A stretch of DNA of 64,000 nucleotides from Amycolatopsis sp. 195334CR (GTDB lineage: Bacteria; Actinomycetota; Actinomycetes; Mycobacteriales; Pseudonocardiaceae). The stretch spans positions 62,001 through 126,000 of the forward strand of contig NZ_JAFJMJ010000002.1 in the NCBI RefSeq assembly GCF_017309385.1, written 5' to 3'. Positions 53,602 to 61,769 of this stretch are shown here, piece by piece (positions within the stretch are counted from its first letter, which is position 1; each line of letters opens with the position of its first letter). Below the pieces are notes generated by a model, which was not told the origin of the DNA, made no database searches, and saw only the letters and a program-made list of their open reading frames with translations. Both the position numbers and the translations under genes were made by a program.

Positions 53602-54311
53602 GCGGGTTGCTGCTCGCTTCCGACCACGACCTGCTGCTGCGGCTGCTGCGCACACCGACGACCAGCCCGCTCGAAGCCGGCGGGCCCACGCAGTTGTGGC
53701 AGGCGCAGACCGCCTACGCGGAGGCGGCGCGGGCCGTCGGCTTCCGGACGGCCCGGCACGACTGCGCGCGGCCGGCGGACGTGCTGCGCGACGATGTGCC
53801 CGCCGTCGTCCGTGCCGCGGCGGGGACGCCCGGCTTTCTGGCCGGGCAGCCGAGTTTGGTGCTGCGACTGGGGCGGGCGCTGCCGTTCGGCGCGACGATC
53901 ATGGTCAACGTCCACCTGGACACGGCTGCCGGGCCGGAGCCGGTGGCGTTCGACGGCAGCCGGTTCACCGGGCGGGGCGCGGTCGACGCGAAGGGGCCGG
54001 CAGTGGCGTTGCTGGCCGGGGTGCGCCAGGCGCTCCAGCTGAGCCCGGCGGTCGGGCGGGACGTCGGGGTGGTGCTGCAGGTGGTGCCCGGTGCGGGCGG
54101 GGGTGCGCTGGGCCGGATCGGGACGCGGCGCCTGATCGACGCGGGATTTCACGGGAGGCTCAACGTTTTCTGCGCGCCCACCGGACTCCGTTACGTGACC
54201 AGCGCACCGGCCGAGATGACCGCCCGCGTCCGCGCGGACGCCGAGCACGACGCCTCGGTGTTGCTGGGATTCCTGGCGCAGCACTTCGCGGCGGCGCTCG
54301 GTGCCGCGTGA
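53598..54311 (+). CDS. N-terminal half of a split, M20-peptidase-like protein
   Basis: A 237-residue protein like the N-terminal catalytic domain of the M20 metallopeptidase/deacylase family. VNVHLDT (~104-110) contains the metal His and Asp; GRGAVDAKGPAVALL (~125-139) matches the GRGAxDxKG element, with Asp130. The catalytic Glu-Glu element expected after VVLQ is replaced by VPGAGGGALG (~163-172). Without it, hydrolysis is doubtful; a binding or carrier role is possible. GTG start inside the TIM-barrel stop and GTGA overlap with the C-terminal half. Confidence 0.7.
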   Translation: MSGLLLASDHDLLLRLLRTPTTSPLEAGGPTQLWQAQTAYAEAARAVGFRTARHDCARPADVLRDDVPAVVRAAAGTPGFLAGQPSLVLRLGRALPFGATIMVNVHLDTAAGPEPVAFDGSRFTGRGAVDAKGPAVALLAGVRQALQLSPAVGRDVGVVLQVVPGAGGGALGRIGTRRLIDAGFHGRLNVFCAPTGLRYVTSAPAEMTARVRADAEHDASVLLGFLAQHFAAALGAA

Positions 54312-54766
54312 CCGGCCTGCGCACCGACCCGGACGGCGGTGGTGAGTTCCTGCTGACCCTGACGTACTCGTCGGCCGCGGAAGGCGCGGAGCTGGCGGGC
54401 GAGGTCGAACGCCTGTTCCGCGCGGGGCAGGATTCCTTCGGCGCCAAGTTCGGGCGCACGAACCCTGCCGAGAGCACGGACCTGGACTGGCCCAAGCGCG
54501 GCCTTCCCTGCCTCAACGGCGGTGACCGGTGGGCGGAGAACCTGCTGACCACGCACGCCGGCCTGACCTCGCAGCCCACCGCCCCCTGCTGCGACGCCAT
54601 CTGGATGGACGGGGTGCCCGGCGCCTTCACCGCGGTGCTGGGGCCGGGCACTCCCCGTACCCGCGGCGAGTACGTGGACCTCGCCGACCTGGACGCCTTC
54701 GCGGGAGCGGTCTCGCGCATCGTGCTTGCCTTCGCCCGGGTGCGGGCTCCCGCCCGGCGCGCCTGA
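54308..54766 (+). CDS. C-terminal half of the split M20-peptidase-like protein
   Basis: 152 residues starting with GTG inside the preceding stop (GTGA). YSSAAEGAELAGEVERL reads like the lid domain of M20 enzymes. The second half has CCDAIWMDGVPGAFTAVLGPG, EYVDLADLDAF and IVLAFARV, the C-terminal ligand-and-fold elements of that family, including the DA position. Together with the previous ORF it reconstitutes about 389 residues, normal for M20. The separate ORFs with intact overlap and clean codon use suggest a real two-subunit protein and not a sequencing error, although an in-frame fusion cannot be excluded. Confidence 0.65.
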   Translation: MTGLRTDPDGGGEFLLTLTYSSAAEGAELAGEVERLFRAGQDSFGAKFGRTNPAESTDLDWPKRGLPCLNGGDRWAENLLTTHAGLTSQPTAPCCDAIWMDGVPGAFTAVLGPGTPRTRGEYVDLADLDAFAGAVSRIVLAFARVRAPARRA

Positions 54767-54775
54767 GGCGGTCGC

Positions 54776-55303
54776 TCAGCCCAGTAGCGGGAGGTCCAGC
54801 CTGCCGAAGTGGAAGTCGCGGACGGCGGCGAGGAGTTCCGCGGTGGAGAGCAGGCCGTCTCCCGAGGAGTCGATCCGGGCGAAGGCGGTGCGTGCCTCCT
54901 CCTGCTCTACGCCGAGGGCGCCCAGCCAGATGGCGAACTCGTCACCGTCGATGTGGCCGTCGTGGTTGTCGTCGCACATGCCGATCACGCCGTCGACGAC
55001 GGGGCCCATCACGCGGTTGAAGGCGGCCTCGCCCTCCTCGAAGATGAGGCGCTCGGTCACCACGCGGAACTGCTCCCGCGTAAGCGAGTCACGCGCCCCT
55101 GCCTGGGAGGTGAGGTAGTCGAACAATCCGGTGAACGCGGCCATCAACGCCCTGGTCTCCGGTGACGCCTCGCCCTTGGCGAACGCCTCGGCGATCAGGT
55201 GCGCCTCTTCCCGGAAGTCGGCGAGTTCGAGGGCGCCGTCCCCGTTGGTGTCCCACTTCTCGAAACGCTGGGTGAGCCGATCCTGCGCGACAGCGGTCGT
55301 CAT
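54776..55303 (-). CDS. EF-hand calcium-binding protein (calerythrin/calsymin type)
   Basis: A 175-residue soluble four-EF-hand-like protein. Canonical calcium loops lie at 18-29 (DTNGDGALELAD), 111-122 (DDNHDGHIDGDE) and 145-156 (DSSGDGLLSTAE). A fourth, degenerate hand lies around 60-80, as in calerythrin. It probably acts as a calcium buffer or sensor in the cytoplasm. It is convergent with the M20-like operon, with only 9 nt between them. A hairpin lies upstream of its start. Confidence 0.93.
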   Translation of the reverse strand: MTTAVAQDRLTQRFEKWDTNGDGALELADFREEAHLIAEAFAKGEASPETRALMAAFTGLFDYLTSQAGARDSLTREQFRVVTERLIFEEGEAAFNRVMGPVVDGVIGMCDDNHDGHIDGDEFAIWLGALGVEQEEARTAFARIDSSGDGLLSTAELLAAVRDFHFGRLDLPLLG

Positions 55304-55343
55304 GGAAGCGTAACGTAGCAGCGACTCAGGGTGACGGTAAGAG

Positions 55344-55362
55344 GGTGAGCGGAAGGCTCACC
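55344..55362 (-). terminator. Hairpin between ARH and EF-hand genes
   Basis: GGTGAGC (55344-55350) and GCTCACC (55356-55362) form a 7-bp stem with a 5-nt loop in the 137-bp gap. It may terminate the upstream ADP-ribosylglycohydrolase transcript. Confidence 0.45.
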
Positions 55363-55440
55363 GGTGGGGTGAAGGACGGCATGCCCCGGTCACGGTGGGT
55401 TCGCTCGGCGGCGAGCGGATTCACCGGCGCGGAGGCAGCT

Positions 55441-56322
55441 TCACTGCTGCGGTACGGGGTTCGTGAACCAGGCGGGTAGCGGCTCGCACGAATTCCACCA
55501 GTCCAGCGGGATCACCCCGCTCCCACCCCGCGCGGCGATCACCCCGCCGACCATGGCGCACACCGTGTCGATGTCTTCGGCGACGCGTGCGGCTGTCCAC
55601 AGTGCACCGACGAAGTCGTCGAAGTGGTGGGCGGCCAGCCACAGGGCGAGCGGCACGGTGTCCGCGGCGCTCACCTCGCGTCCGTTGCCCAGTTCCCGCG
55701 CGACCTCGTCGGCCGGGCCGCCGTGCCCGGCGGCTGCCTCCAGCCGTCGGCGGACCTCGCTGCGGGGCAACCGCGCGGCCACCGCGTGCAGCAGGTCACC
55801 GCCTGAAAGCGTCGTGGTGCAAGCGAAAGCCGCCCCGAGGGCCACCGCAACCGCGCCGGTGACGCCTTCCGGGTGCGCGTGCGTCACCTCCGCCGAACGC
55901 GCGGCTTCGGCGGCCACGGTGTCCAGGTCCGGGCCGAACCAGGCGCCGAGCGGGGCCACCCGCATCGCGCCACCGTTGCCCCACGACCCGTTCCCGAACA
56001 CCGACGGCGCGACCTCCCGCCACGACTCGCCGCGCCGGTACCGCAGCAGCACCCGTTCGGCCCCCGACCCGTACCCCCGGTCGGGATCGAAGTGGTGCTG
56101 GAAGTGCCACGCCAGGTCGTCCTGGTCGATGCGGCCGTGCCGGGCCAGCACGGCGAAGACCGAGCAGGCCATCTCCGTGTCGTCGGTCCACGACCACGGC
56201 GCCCGCGGCAGCACGCGCCCCACGACGTCGGGGTGGTCGCCCGGCAGCACGATCTGCGCGCCGAACGCGTCACCGGCCTGCAGTCCGTACAGGCTGGCGT
56301 GGGCGGGGTGCTCCTCGGTCAT
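55441..56322 (-). CDS. ADP-ribosylglycohydrolase
   Basis: 293 residues of the DraG/ARH family, which removes ADP-ribose from proteins or small acceptors. GLQAGDAFGAQ near the N-terminus is the family opener. SWTDDTEMACS (~55-65) has the metal-binding Thr-Asp-Asp. VTHAHPEGVTGAVA supplies the His-Pro-Glu-Gly loop. EDIDTVCAMVGGVIAA (~250) contains the second metal-binding Asp-x-Asp-Thr motif. The start ATG 56322 follows from family length. It lies 19 nt past the MFS exporter stop on the same strand. Confidence 0.92.
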   Translation of the reverse strand: MTEEHPAHASLYGLQAGDAFGAQIVLPGDHPDVVGRVLPRAPWSWTDDTEMACSVFAVLARHGRIDQDDLAWHFQHHFDPDRGYGSGAERVLLRYRRGESWREVAPSVFGNGSWGNGGAMRVAPLGAWFGPDLDTVAAEAARSAEVTHAHPEGVTGAVAVALGAAFACTTTLSGGDLLHAVAARLPRSEVRRRLEAAAGHGGPADEVARELGNGREVSAADTVPLALWLAAHHFDDFVGALWTAARVAEDIDTVCAMVGGVIAARGGSGVIPLDWWNSCEPLPAWFTNPVPQQ

Positions 56323-56341
56323 GGCTGCGAATATGCCAAAT

Positions 56342-57637
56342 TCACCGGCCCGCGGTGTGCAGAACGGCCGCACTGGCCACGGTCAGCCCGGAAAGCAGGG
56401 CCAGCGCGCCGAACGCCCAGTCGGTGCCCGCCCCGGTGACCAGCACGGCCACCCCGGCCGCGCCGATCGCGCCGCCCGCCCGCTGCACGATGTTGACCAG
56501 CGTGGTCGCGTCGCCGAGGCGGTCGGCGGTGACCGAGGCGTAGGCGGCCGTCGTCGCGGGCAGCTGGGCCAGCGCCAGTCCGGCACCCCGCACCACCAGC
56601 AACCCCGTCAGCACCGGAATCGGCAGCGGCAACAGGACCGGCAATGTGGTCACCACCAGCAGGACGGCACCGGCGAGCGTGACCGGCCCCGCGCCGTGCC
56701 GATCGGTCAGCGCGCCGCCGAGGTACAGCGCGCCCGCGCTGCCCAGCCCCATCGCGAGCAGCTGCAGCCCGGTCGCCGTGCTGCCCAGGCCTACTTCCAG
56801 GTGCAGGAACAACGGCAGGAGCAGCAGGCCGCCGTACAGGTTCGCGCCGGTGAACCCGGTGGTGACGGTGGCCGCGGTGAACCGGCGATCGCGCAGCAGC
56901 CGCAGGTCGACGAGCGGCCGCGGGGTGCGCAGCGCGGTGCGGGTGAACGCGGCGATCAGCAGGCCGCCGAGCAGCAGCAACAGCACCGAGCGCGAAGTGG
57001 CGCCGTAGAGCAGCAGGGGTAGCCCGGTGCCCAGCAGCGCGAGCCCGATCCGATCGAGCGGACGGCCGTGGTCCCGATCGCCCGGCGGGACCAGCCCGCG
57101 GGCGGCGAGCAGCGCGAACACCCCGATCGGCAGGTTGATCCAGAACAACCACCGCCACGACGTCAAGTCCAGCAACAACCCGCCGAGCGCGGGTCCGATC
57201 GCCGGGCCGAGGCTGATCACCACCCCGAGCGCGCCCATCAGCCTGCCGAGCTGCTCCGGCCCGGCGACCGCGCCGAGCACCGCCTGCCCGGCGGGCACCA
57301 GCAACCCGGCGGCCAGGCCCTGCAGCACCCGCGCGGCGATCAACGCGAGCACACCGGGAGCGAGCGCGCACAACACCGAAGCCGCCACGAAAACCGCCAG
57401 CGCCACCGTCCACACGCGACCGTAACCGAAGCGGCCGCCCAGCCAGCCGGACGCGGGCAGTGAGACCGCCAGCGCGACGAGGTAGCCGGTGACGATCCAC
57501 TGCACCACCGGCAGCGTGCTGCCGAGATCGGCCCGCACGGCTTCGACGGCGAGGTTGACCAGGGTCGAGTCGAGCATCGCGAGCAGCGCGCCGAGCCCGG
57601 TGACGGCGGCGATCTTCCAGGTGCGCGACGGAATCAT
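56342..57637 (-). CDS. MFS drug exporter (DHA2/EmrB-like)
   Basis: A 431-residue inner-membrane transporter with about 13-14 hydrophobic segments. LAMLDSTLVNLAVEAVRADL at the N-terminus is the D1 motif of the EmrB/QacA group. GGRFGYGRVWTVAL (~67) is loop 2-3, and GLAAGLLVPAGQAVLGAV and GPAIGPALGGLLL carry the antiporter motif C. Substrates are multiple lipophilic compounds (family knowledge). It is divergent from a TetR gene whose operator fills the gap, the standard efflux arrangement. The transcript should be leaderless from ATG 57637. Confidence 0.93.
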   Translation of the reverse strand: MIPSRTWKIAAVTGLGALLAMLDSTLVNLAVEAVRADLGSTLPVVQWIVTGYLVALAVSLPASGWLGGRFGYGRVWTVALAVFVAASVLCALAPGVLALIAARVLQGLAAGLLVPAGQAVLGAVAGPEQLGRLMGALGVVISLGPAIGPALGGLLLDLTSWRWLFWINLPIGVFALLAARGLVPPGDRDHGRPLDRIGLALLGTGLPLLLYGATSRSVLLLLLGGLLIAAFTRTALRTPRPLVDLRLLRDRRFTAATVTTGFTGANLYGGLLLLPLFLHLEVGLGSTATGLQLLAMGLGSAGALYLGGALTDRHGAGPVTLAGAVLLVVTTLPVLLPLPIPVLTGLLVVRGAGLALAQLPATTAAYASVTADRLGDATTLVNIVQRAGGAIGAAGVAVLVTGAGTDWAFGALALLSGLTVASAAVLHTAGR

Positions 57638-57638
57638 G

Positions 57639-57668
57639 GTTTTTATCGTACCGTGGTACTATAAAAAC
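57639..57668. promoter_or_regulatory. 30-bp palindromic operator filling the MFS/TetR gap
   Basis: GTTTTTATCGTACC (57639-57652) and GGTACTATAAAAAC (57655-57668) are inverted repeats with one mismatch. TACTAT (57657-57662) lies 6 nt from the TetR GTG. On the minus strand TACGAT lies 7 nt from the MFS ATG. These TANNNT -10 elements lie in the repressor's own site and imply leaderless transcripts in both directions. Confidence 0.8.
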
Positions 57669-58241
57669 GTGCCGAAGCGAGTCGACCACGAGCAGCGGAA
57701 GCGGGAGTTCGCCGCCGCGCTGGTGCGCTGCGCCCGGGTCCGCGGCCTGCACGCGACCGGGTTCCGCGAGGTCGCGGCCGAGGCCGGGGTCTCGCTGAAC
57801 CTCGTGCAGTACTACTTCCCGACCAAGGAAAAGCTGCTCCAGGGCGGGCTGGTGTACGTGCGCGAGCGCATCACCGAACGGCTGCGGCGGCTGGACGACC
57901 CGGACCCCGAGCAGCGCGTCCGCGCGATCCTCACCGAACTGCTCCCGGCCGACGAGGAGAGCACCGACCTCTACTGCGTCCACGCCGCGTACGCCGCGCT
58001 CGCCCTCACCGATCCGGCGCTCGCCGCGCAACCGCACGCCGCCGGGCCGGACGAACTGCACCCCTTGCTCACCGAGTTGCTCGCCGAGGCCGGACTGGCC
58101 GAGCCGCAGCTGGTCGCCATCAACCTGCTCGGGCTGGCCACCGGCCTGTCCGCCTACGTCGTGTCCGGCTACCACCCGGTCGACACCGCCCGCGCGGCAC
58201 TGGCCGCGCAGCTCGATCTGGTCTTCGGCCAGTCGATCTGA
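57669..58241 (+). CDS. TetR-family repressor of the divergent MFS pump
   Basis: 190 residues. The N-terminal HTH (~20-65) contains FREVAAEAGVSLNLVQYYFPTKEKLL, a clear TetR recognition helix of the YcdC/AcrR-like group. The ligand-binding domain has the usual long helices. The GTG start abuts the end of the palindrome. Its likely function is repression of the DHA2 exporter and itself, relieved by the pump's substrates (inferred from the layout). Confidence 0.92.
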   Translation: MPKRVDHEQRKREFAAALVRCARVRGLHATGFREVAAEAGVSLNLVQYYFPTKEKLLQGGLVYVRERITERLRRLDDPDPEQRVRAILTELLPADEESTDLYCVHAAYAALALTDPALAAQPHAAGPDELHPLLTELLAEAGLAEPQLVAINLLGLATGLSAYVVSGYHPVDTARAALAAQLDLVFGQSI

Positions 58242-58308
58242 CAGATGCCGTCCGCCGCCGCGTCGGCCAAGCTGGACCGAGCAGGGCAAAACGGACAAGG
58301 AGGCGGAC

Positions 58309-59667
58309 ATGCCGGAGGACGGCAAACCGAAGCGGCGGCTCCGCCGGCGGCTCGGCTGGGTGGCGCTGGGCTTCGTGCTGGTGGTGGCGTTGCTGGTGGG
58401 GGTGGCGGCGTACGCGCTCGATCCCGGCGGCGATCCGCCCGACCCGGCGGGACTGGGCTCGAACCCGCAGGTCGCGGCGCCCGACGAGCAGACCATTCCG
58501 ACGGTCAACGCGGCCAACGTGATCGGCTGGCCCGACGACAAGGCACCGATCGCGCCGCCGGGGTTCACCGTCACCCGGTTCGCCGCCGGGCTGGACCACC
58601 CCCGTTGGCTCTACCAGCTGCCCAACGGTGACGTGCTCGCCGCCGAATCGGCGACCACACCGGCCAGTTCGCTGTTCGACTCGCTGTTCGACCTGGTGCG
58701 CGGCAACGACGGATCGCGCAAGCAGAGCGCGAACCGCATCACGTTGCTGCGCGACGCCGACGGCGACGGGACCGCCGAATTTCGCACGCCCTTCCTGGAG
58801 AACCTCAGCCAGCCGTTCGGCATGGCGCTGATCGGCGAATCGCTGTACGTGGGCAACACCGACAGCGTGTGGCGCTACCCCTACCGGAGCGGGGAAACCC
58901 GCGTCAGCGCCCCGGGGCAGAAGATCCTGGACCTGCCGGCGGGCGGGTACAACAACCACTGGACGCGCAACGTGGTCGCCGCGCCCGACGGTTCGAAGCT
59001 GTACATCACCGTCGGTTCCGGCAGCAACATCGCCGAAAACGGGCTGGACAACGAGATCCGGCGCGCGATGGTGCTGGAGGTCAACCCGGACGGCACCGGG
59101 GAGCGGGTGCTGGCCTCGGGCATGCGCAACCCGAACGGCCTCGACTTCGAACCGCAGACCGGTACATTGTGGACGGTGGTGAACGAACGGGACATGCTCG
59201 GCGACGACGCCCCGCCGGACTACTTCACCCGCGTGCGCGACGGCGATTTCTACGGCTGGCCGTGGAGTTACTGGGGCCAGCGGGTGGACGACCGGGTCGA
59301 ACCCCAGCGGCCGGACCTGGTGTCGGGCTCGCTCGTCCCGGACTACTCCCTCGGCGCGCACACCGCACCGCTCGGCCTGGGCTTCTACCGCGGCAGCACC
59401 TTCCCGGAACGCTTCCGCGGCGGGGCGTTCATCGGGGAGCACGGTTCGTGGAACCGCGGGCGCTCGGTGGGCTTCACGGTCAACTTCGTGCCGTTCCGCG
59501 ACGGCATGCCGAGCGGTCCGCCGGAGGACTTCCTCACCGGGTTCAAGCCGGACCCGGACAATGCGGACACCTACGGTCGCCCGGTCGGGGTGATCGGTAC
59601 CAAAACGGGCGAGCTGCTCGTCGCGGACGACGCCGGGAACACCGTGTGGCGCGTGGCGGCGGGATAG
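58309..59667 (+). CDS. Membrane-anchored sorbosone dehydrogenase-like (PQQ-type) protein
   Basis: 452 residues. A basic cytoplasmic tail, a transmembrane helix (~15-37) and an exported six-bladed beta-propeller. The propeller carries PPGFTVTRFAAGLDHPRWL, LLRDADGDGTAEFR, YNNHWTRNVVAAPDG, SGMRNPNGLDFEP and IGEHGSWNRGRSVGF, typical of the glucose/sorbosone dehydrogenase family. DGDGDG-like loops can bind calcium. Whether this member truly uses PQQ is unproven; many relatives act on cell-wall or polyol substrates. ATG 58309 has AAGGAGG upstream. Confidence 0.88.
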   Translation: MPEDGKPKRRLRRRLGWVALGFVLVVALLVGVAAYALDPGGDPPDPAGLGSNPQVAAPDEQTIPTVNAANVIGWPDDKAPIAPPGFTVTRFAAGLDHPRWLYQLPNGDVLAAESATTPASSLFDSLFDLVRGNDGSRKQSANRITLLRDADGDGTAEFRTPFLENLSQPFGMALIGESLYVGNTDSVWRYPYRSGETRVSAPGQKILDLPAGGYNNHWTRNVVAAPDGSKLYITVGSGSNIAENGLDNEIRRAMVLEVNPDGTGERVLASGMRNPNGLDFEPQTGTLWTVVNERDMLGDDAPPDYFTRVRDGDFYGWPWSYWGQRVDDRVEPQRPDLVSGSLVPDYSLGAHTAPLGLGFYRGSTFPERFRGGAFIGEHGSWNRGRSVGFTVNFVPFRDGMPSGPPEDFLTGFKPDPDNADTYGRPVGVIGTKTGELLVADDAGNTVWRVAAG

Positions 59668-59676
59668 CATGGCGGC

Positions 59677-60999
59677 ATGGACATCGATTCCGGCCTGCTC
59701 GCGCCGGTGTGGGCGGGTACCGGACTCGCGGAACTGGTCTCCGACGAGGCGTGGCTGCGGGCGATGCTCGACGTGGAGGTCGCGCTCGCGCGGGCGCAGG
59801 CCGAACTGGGCGTGATCCCCGCGGCCGCCGCCGAGCGCATCGCCGACGGCGCCCGGACGGGACGGTTCGATCTCGCCGCACTCGCCGAACAGGCCCGCGG
59901 TGCGGCGAATCCGGTGGTGGCGCTGGTGAAACAGCTCACCGAGGCGGCCGGTCCCGAAGCGGCGGAGTACGTGCACCGCGGCGGGACCAGCCAGGACATC
60001 TTCGACTCCGCGTCGATGCTGGTGGCCAAGCACGCGCTGGACGCGATCGAGGCCGACCTGCGCGCCACCGCCGGTGCACTGGCCGAACTCGCTTCCGCCC
60101 ACCGGGAAACCCCGATGGCCGGGCGGACGCTCACCCAGCACGCGGTGCCGATTTCGTTCGGCCTCAAGGCGGGGACGTGGTTGCAGCTCACCCTGGACGC
60201 GCTCGACCGCGTGCGGGCCGTGGTGCTCCCGGCGCAACTCGGTGGTGCGGCCGGAACCCTTGCCTCCTATGAGGAATACGCGGGACGGCCGAATGGACCC
60301 GAGTTGCTGGCGGCCTTCGCCCGGCAGCTCGGGCTGGCCGTGCCGGTACTGCCGTGGCACACCGCGCGCACGCCGATCGCCGACCTCGGGGCCGCACTGG
60401 CCTTCACCACCGGTGCGCTGGGCAAGCTGGCGGTCGACGTGCAAACGCTGTCCCGCACGGAAATCGGCGAGGTGACCGAACCAGCCGCCGAGGGGCGCGG
60501 GGTTTCCTCGGCCATGCCGCAGAAGCGCAATCCGGTGCTGGCCACCCTGCTGCTCTCGGCGGCGAAGCAGGTCCCGGCGCACGCGCTGGTCCTGGCGCAG
60601 AGCCTGGTCGCCGAGGACGAACGCGCCGGTGGTGGCTGGCACGCGGAATGGCAGCCGTTGCGCGAAAGCCTGCGGCTGACCGCCGGAGCCGCCCGCACCG
60701 CGGCGGAACTGACCGGTGGACTGGAAGTGCATCCCGGGCGGATGCGGGAAAACCTCGCACTGACCGGTCGCGGGATCGTCTCGGAACGGCTCACCATCGC
60801 ACTGGCGTCGACCATGGGCAAGGCCGCGGCGAAGGAACTACTGGCCCGGCTGAACCGCGAGGGTTCGCTGGCCGACGCCGAAGAACTGCGCGATCTGCCC
60901 GATCTCAGCGCGCCGGAGGAGTACCTTGGCGCTTCGGCCGCGCTGGTCGGCAGGGTGCTCGCGCGCGCGGAGGAAGTACTGCACACCAAGGGGGAATAG
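59677..60999 (+). CDS. Fumarase/aspartase-superfamily lyase, PcaB-like
   Basis: 440 residues of the superfamily that includes 3-carboxy-cis,cis-muconate cycloisomerase and adenylosuccinate lyase. HRGGTSQDIFDSA (~105-117), RTLTQHAVPISFGLKAG (~146-162) and the signature SSAMPQKRNPV (~281-291) with catalytic serine loop support this. The length and C-terminal part fit PcaB best. No other protocatechuate (pca) genes are nearby, so the reaction may be a different beta-elimination. It is followed, with 1-nt overlap, by an ABC exporter. Confidence 0.85.
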   Translation: MDIDSGLLAPVWAGTGLAELVSDEAWLRAMLDVEVALARAQAELGVIPAAAAERIADGARTGRFDLAALAEQARGAANPVVALVKQLTEAAGPEAAEYVHRGGTSQDIFDSASMLVAKHALDAIEADLRATAGALAELASAHRETPMAGRTLTQHAVPISFGLKAGTWLQLTLDALDRVRAVVLPAQLGGAAGTLASYEEYAGRPNGPELLAAFARQLGLAVPVLPWHTARTPIADLGAALAFTTGALGKLAVDVQTLSRTEIGEVTEPAAEGRGVSSAMPQKRNPVLATLLLSAAKQVPAHALVLAQSLVAEDERAGGGWHAEWQPLRESLRLTAGAARTAAELTGGLEVHPGRMRENLALTGRGIVSERLTIALASTMGKAAAKELLARLNREGSLADAEELRDLPDLSAPEEYLGASAALVGRVLARAEEVLHTKGE

Positions 61000-61769
61000 T
61001 GGCGGAAGACCCGGCCATGGGGTGGTACGGCCTGAGCAAGCGGTTCGGGCCGACGATCGCCGCGGACAACGTGAGCCTGGAGGTGCCGCGCGGCTCGTTC
61101 TTCGGGCTGGTGGGGCCGAACGGTGCGGGCAAGACGACCTCGCTGTCGATGGCGGTCGGCCTGCTGCGCCCGGACGCCGGTTCGGTGCGGATCTTCGGCA
61201 CCGACATGTGGCAGCAGCCCGACCAGGCCAAGGCGCTGGTCGGCGTGCTCCCGGACGGACTGTCCATTCCGGAACGGCTGACCGGCCGCGAACTGCTGAC
61301 CTACATGGGACAGCTGCGCGGCCTGGCCCCGGCGGCGGTGGCCGAGCGCACCCACGAACTGCTCGGCGTGCTGGAGCTGACCGACGCCGAGCGCACGCTG
61401 GTGATCGACTACTCGGCGGGCATGCGCAAGAAGATCGGCCTGGCGATGGCGCTGCTGCACGCACCGCGGCTGCTGGTGCTGGACGAGCCGTTCGAGGCGG
61501 TGGACCCGGTTTCCGCGGCCACCATCCGCACCATTCTCAACCGCTTCGTCGCCTCCGGTGGCGCGGTGGTGCTGTCCAGCCACGTGATGGCGCTGGTCGA
61601 GCAGTTGTGCAGCCACGTCGCGGTGATCACCAAGGGCCGCGTGGTGGCGGCGGGTTCGGCGGCCGAGGTGCGTGGTGAGGGCAGCCTGGAGGAGGCGTTC
61701 GTGCGGTTGGTCGGCGGGCGCACCGGCGGCGGGGAAGGACTGTCGTGGTTGGCGTCTTCGTCCGACTGA
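60999..61769 (+). CDS. ABC transporter ATP-binding protein
   Basis: 256 residues. The Walker A motif is GPNGAGKTT (~37-45), the Q-loop LPDGLS-like region ~85, the signature YSAGMRKKIGLA (~138-149), and Walker B LLVLDEPFEAVDP (~158-170). SSHVMAL (~195) is the H-loop. The group is the ABC-2/bacitracin-type exporter or unclassified drug exporter ATPase. The GTG 60999 overlaps the lyase stop by 1 nt, with GGGGGA upstream. The frame also overlaps the permease start, so three genes are coupled. Confidence 0.93.
   Translation: MAEDPAMGWYGLSKRFGPTIAADNVSLEVPRGSFFGLVGPNGAGKTTSLSMAVGLLRPDAGSVRIFGTDMWQQPDQAKALVGVLPDGLSIPERLTGRELLTYMGQLRGLAPAAVAERTHELLGVLELTDAERTLVIDYSAGMRKKIGLAMALLHAPRLLVLDEPFEAVDPVSAATIRTILNRFVASGGAVVLSSHVMALVEQLCSHVAVITKGRVVAAGSAAEVRGEGSLEEAFVRLVGGRTGGGEGLSWLASSSD

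Noticed and set aside
58120..60732. 870-residue minus-strand frame
   Set aside because: It runs antisense to three well-supported genes and has shadow composition.
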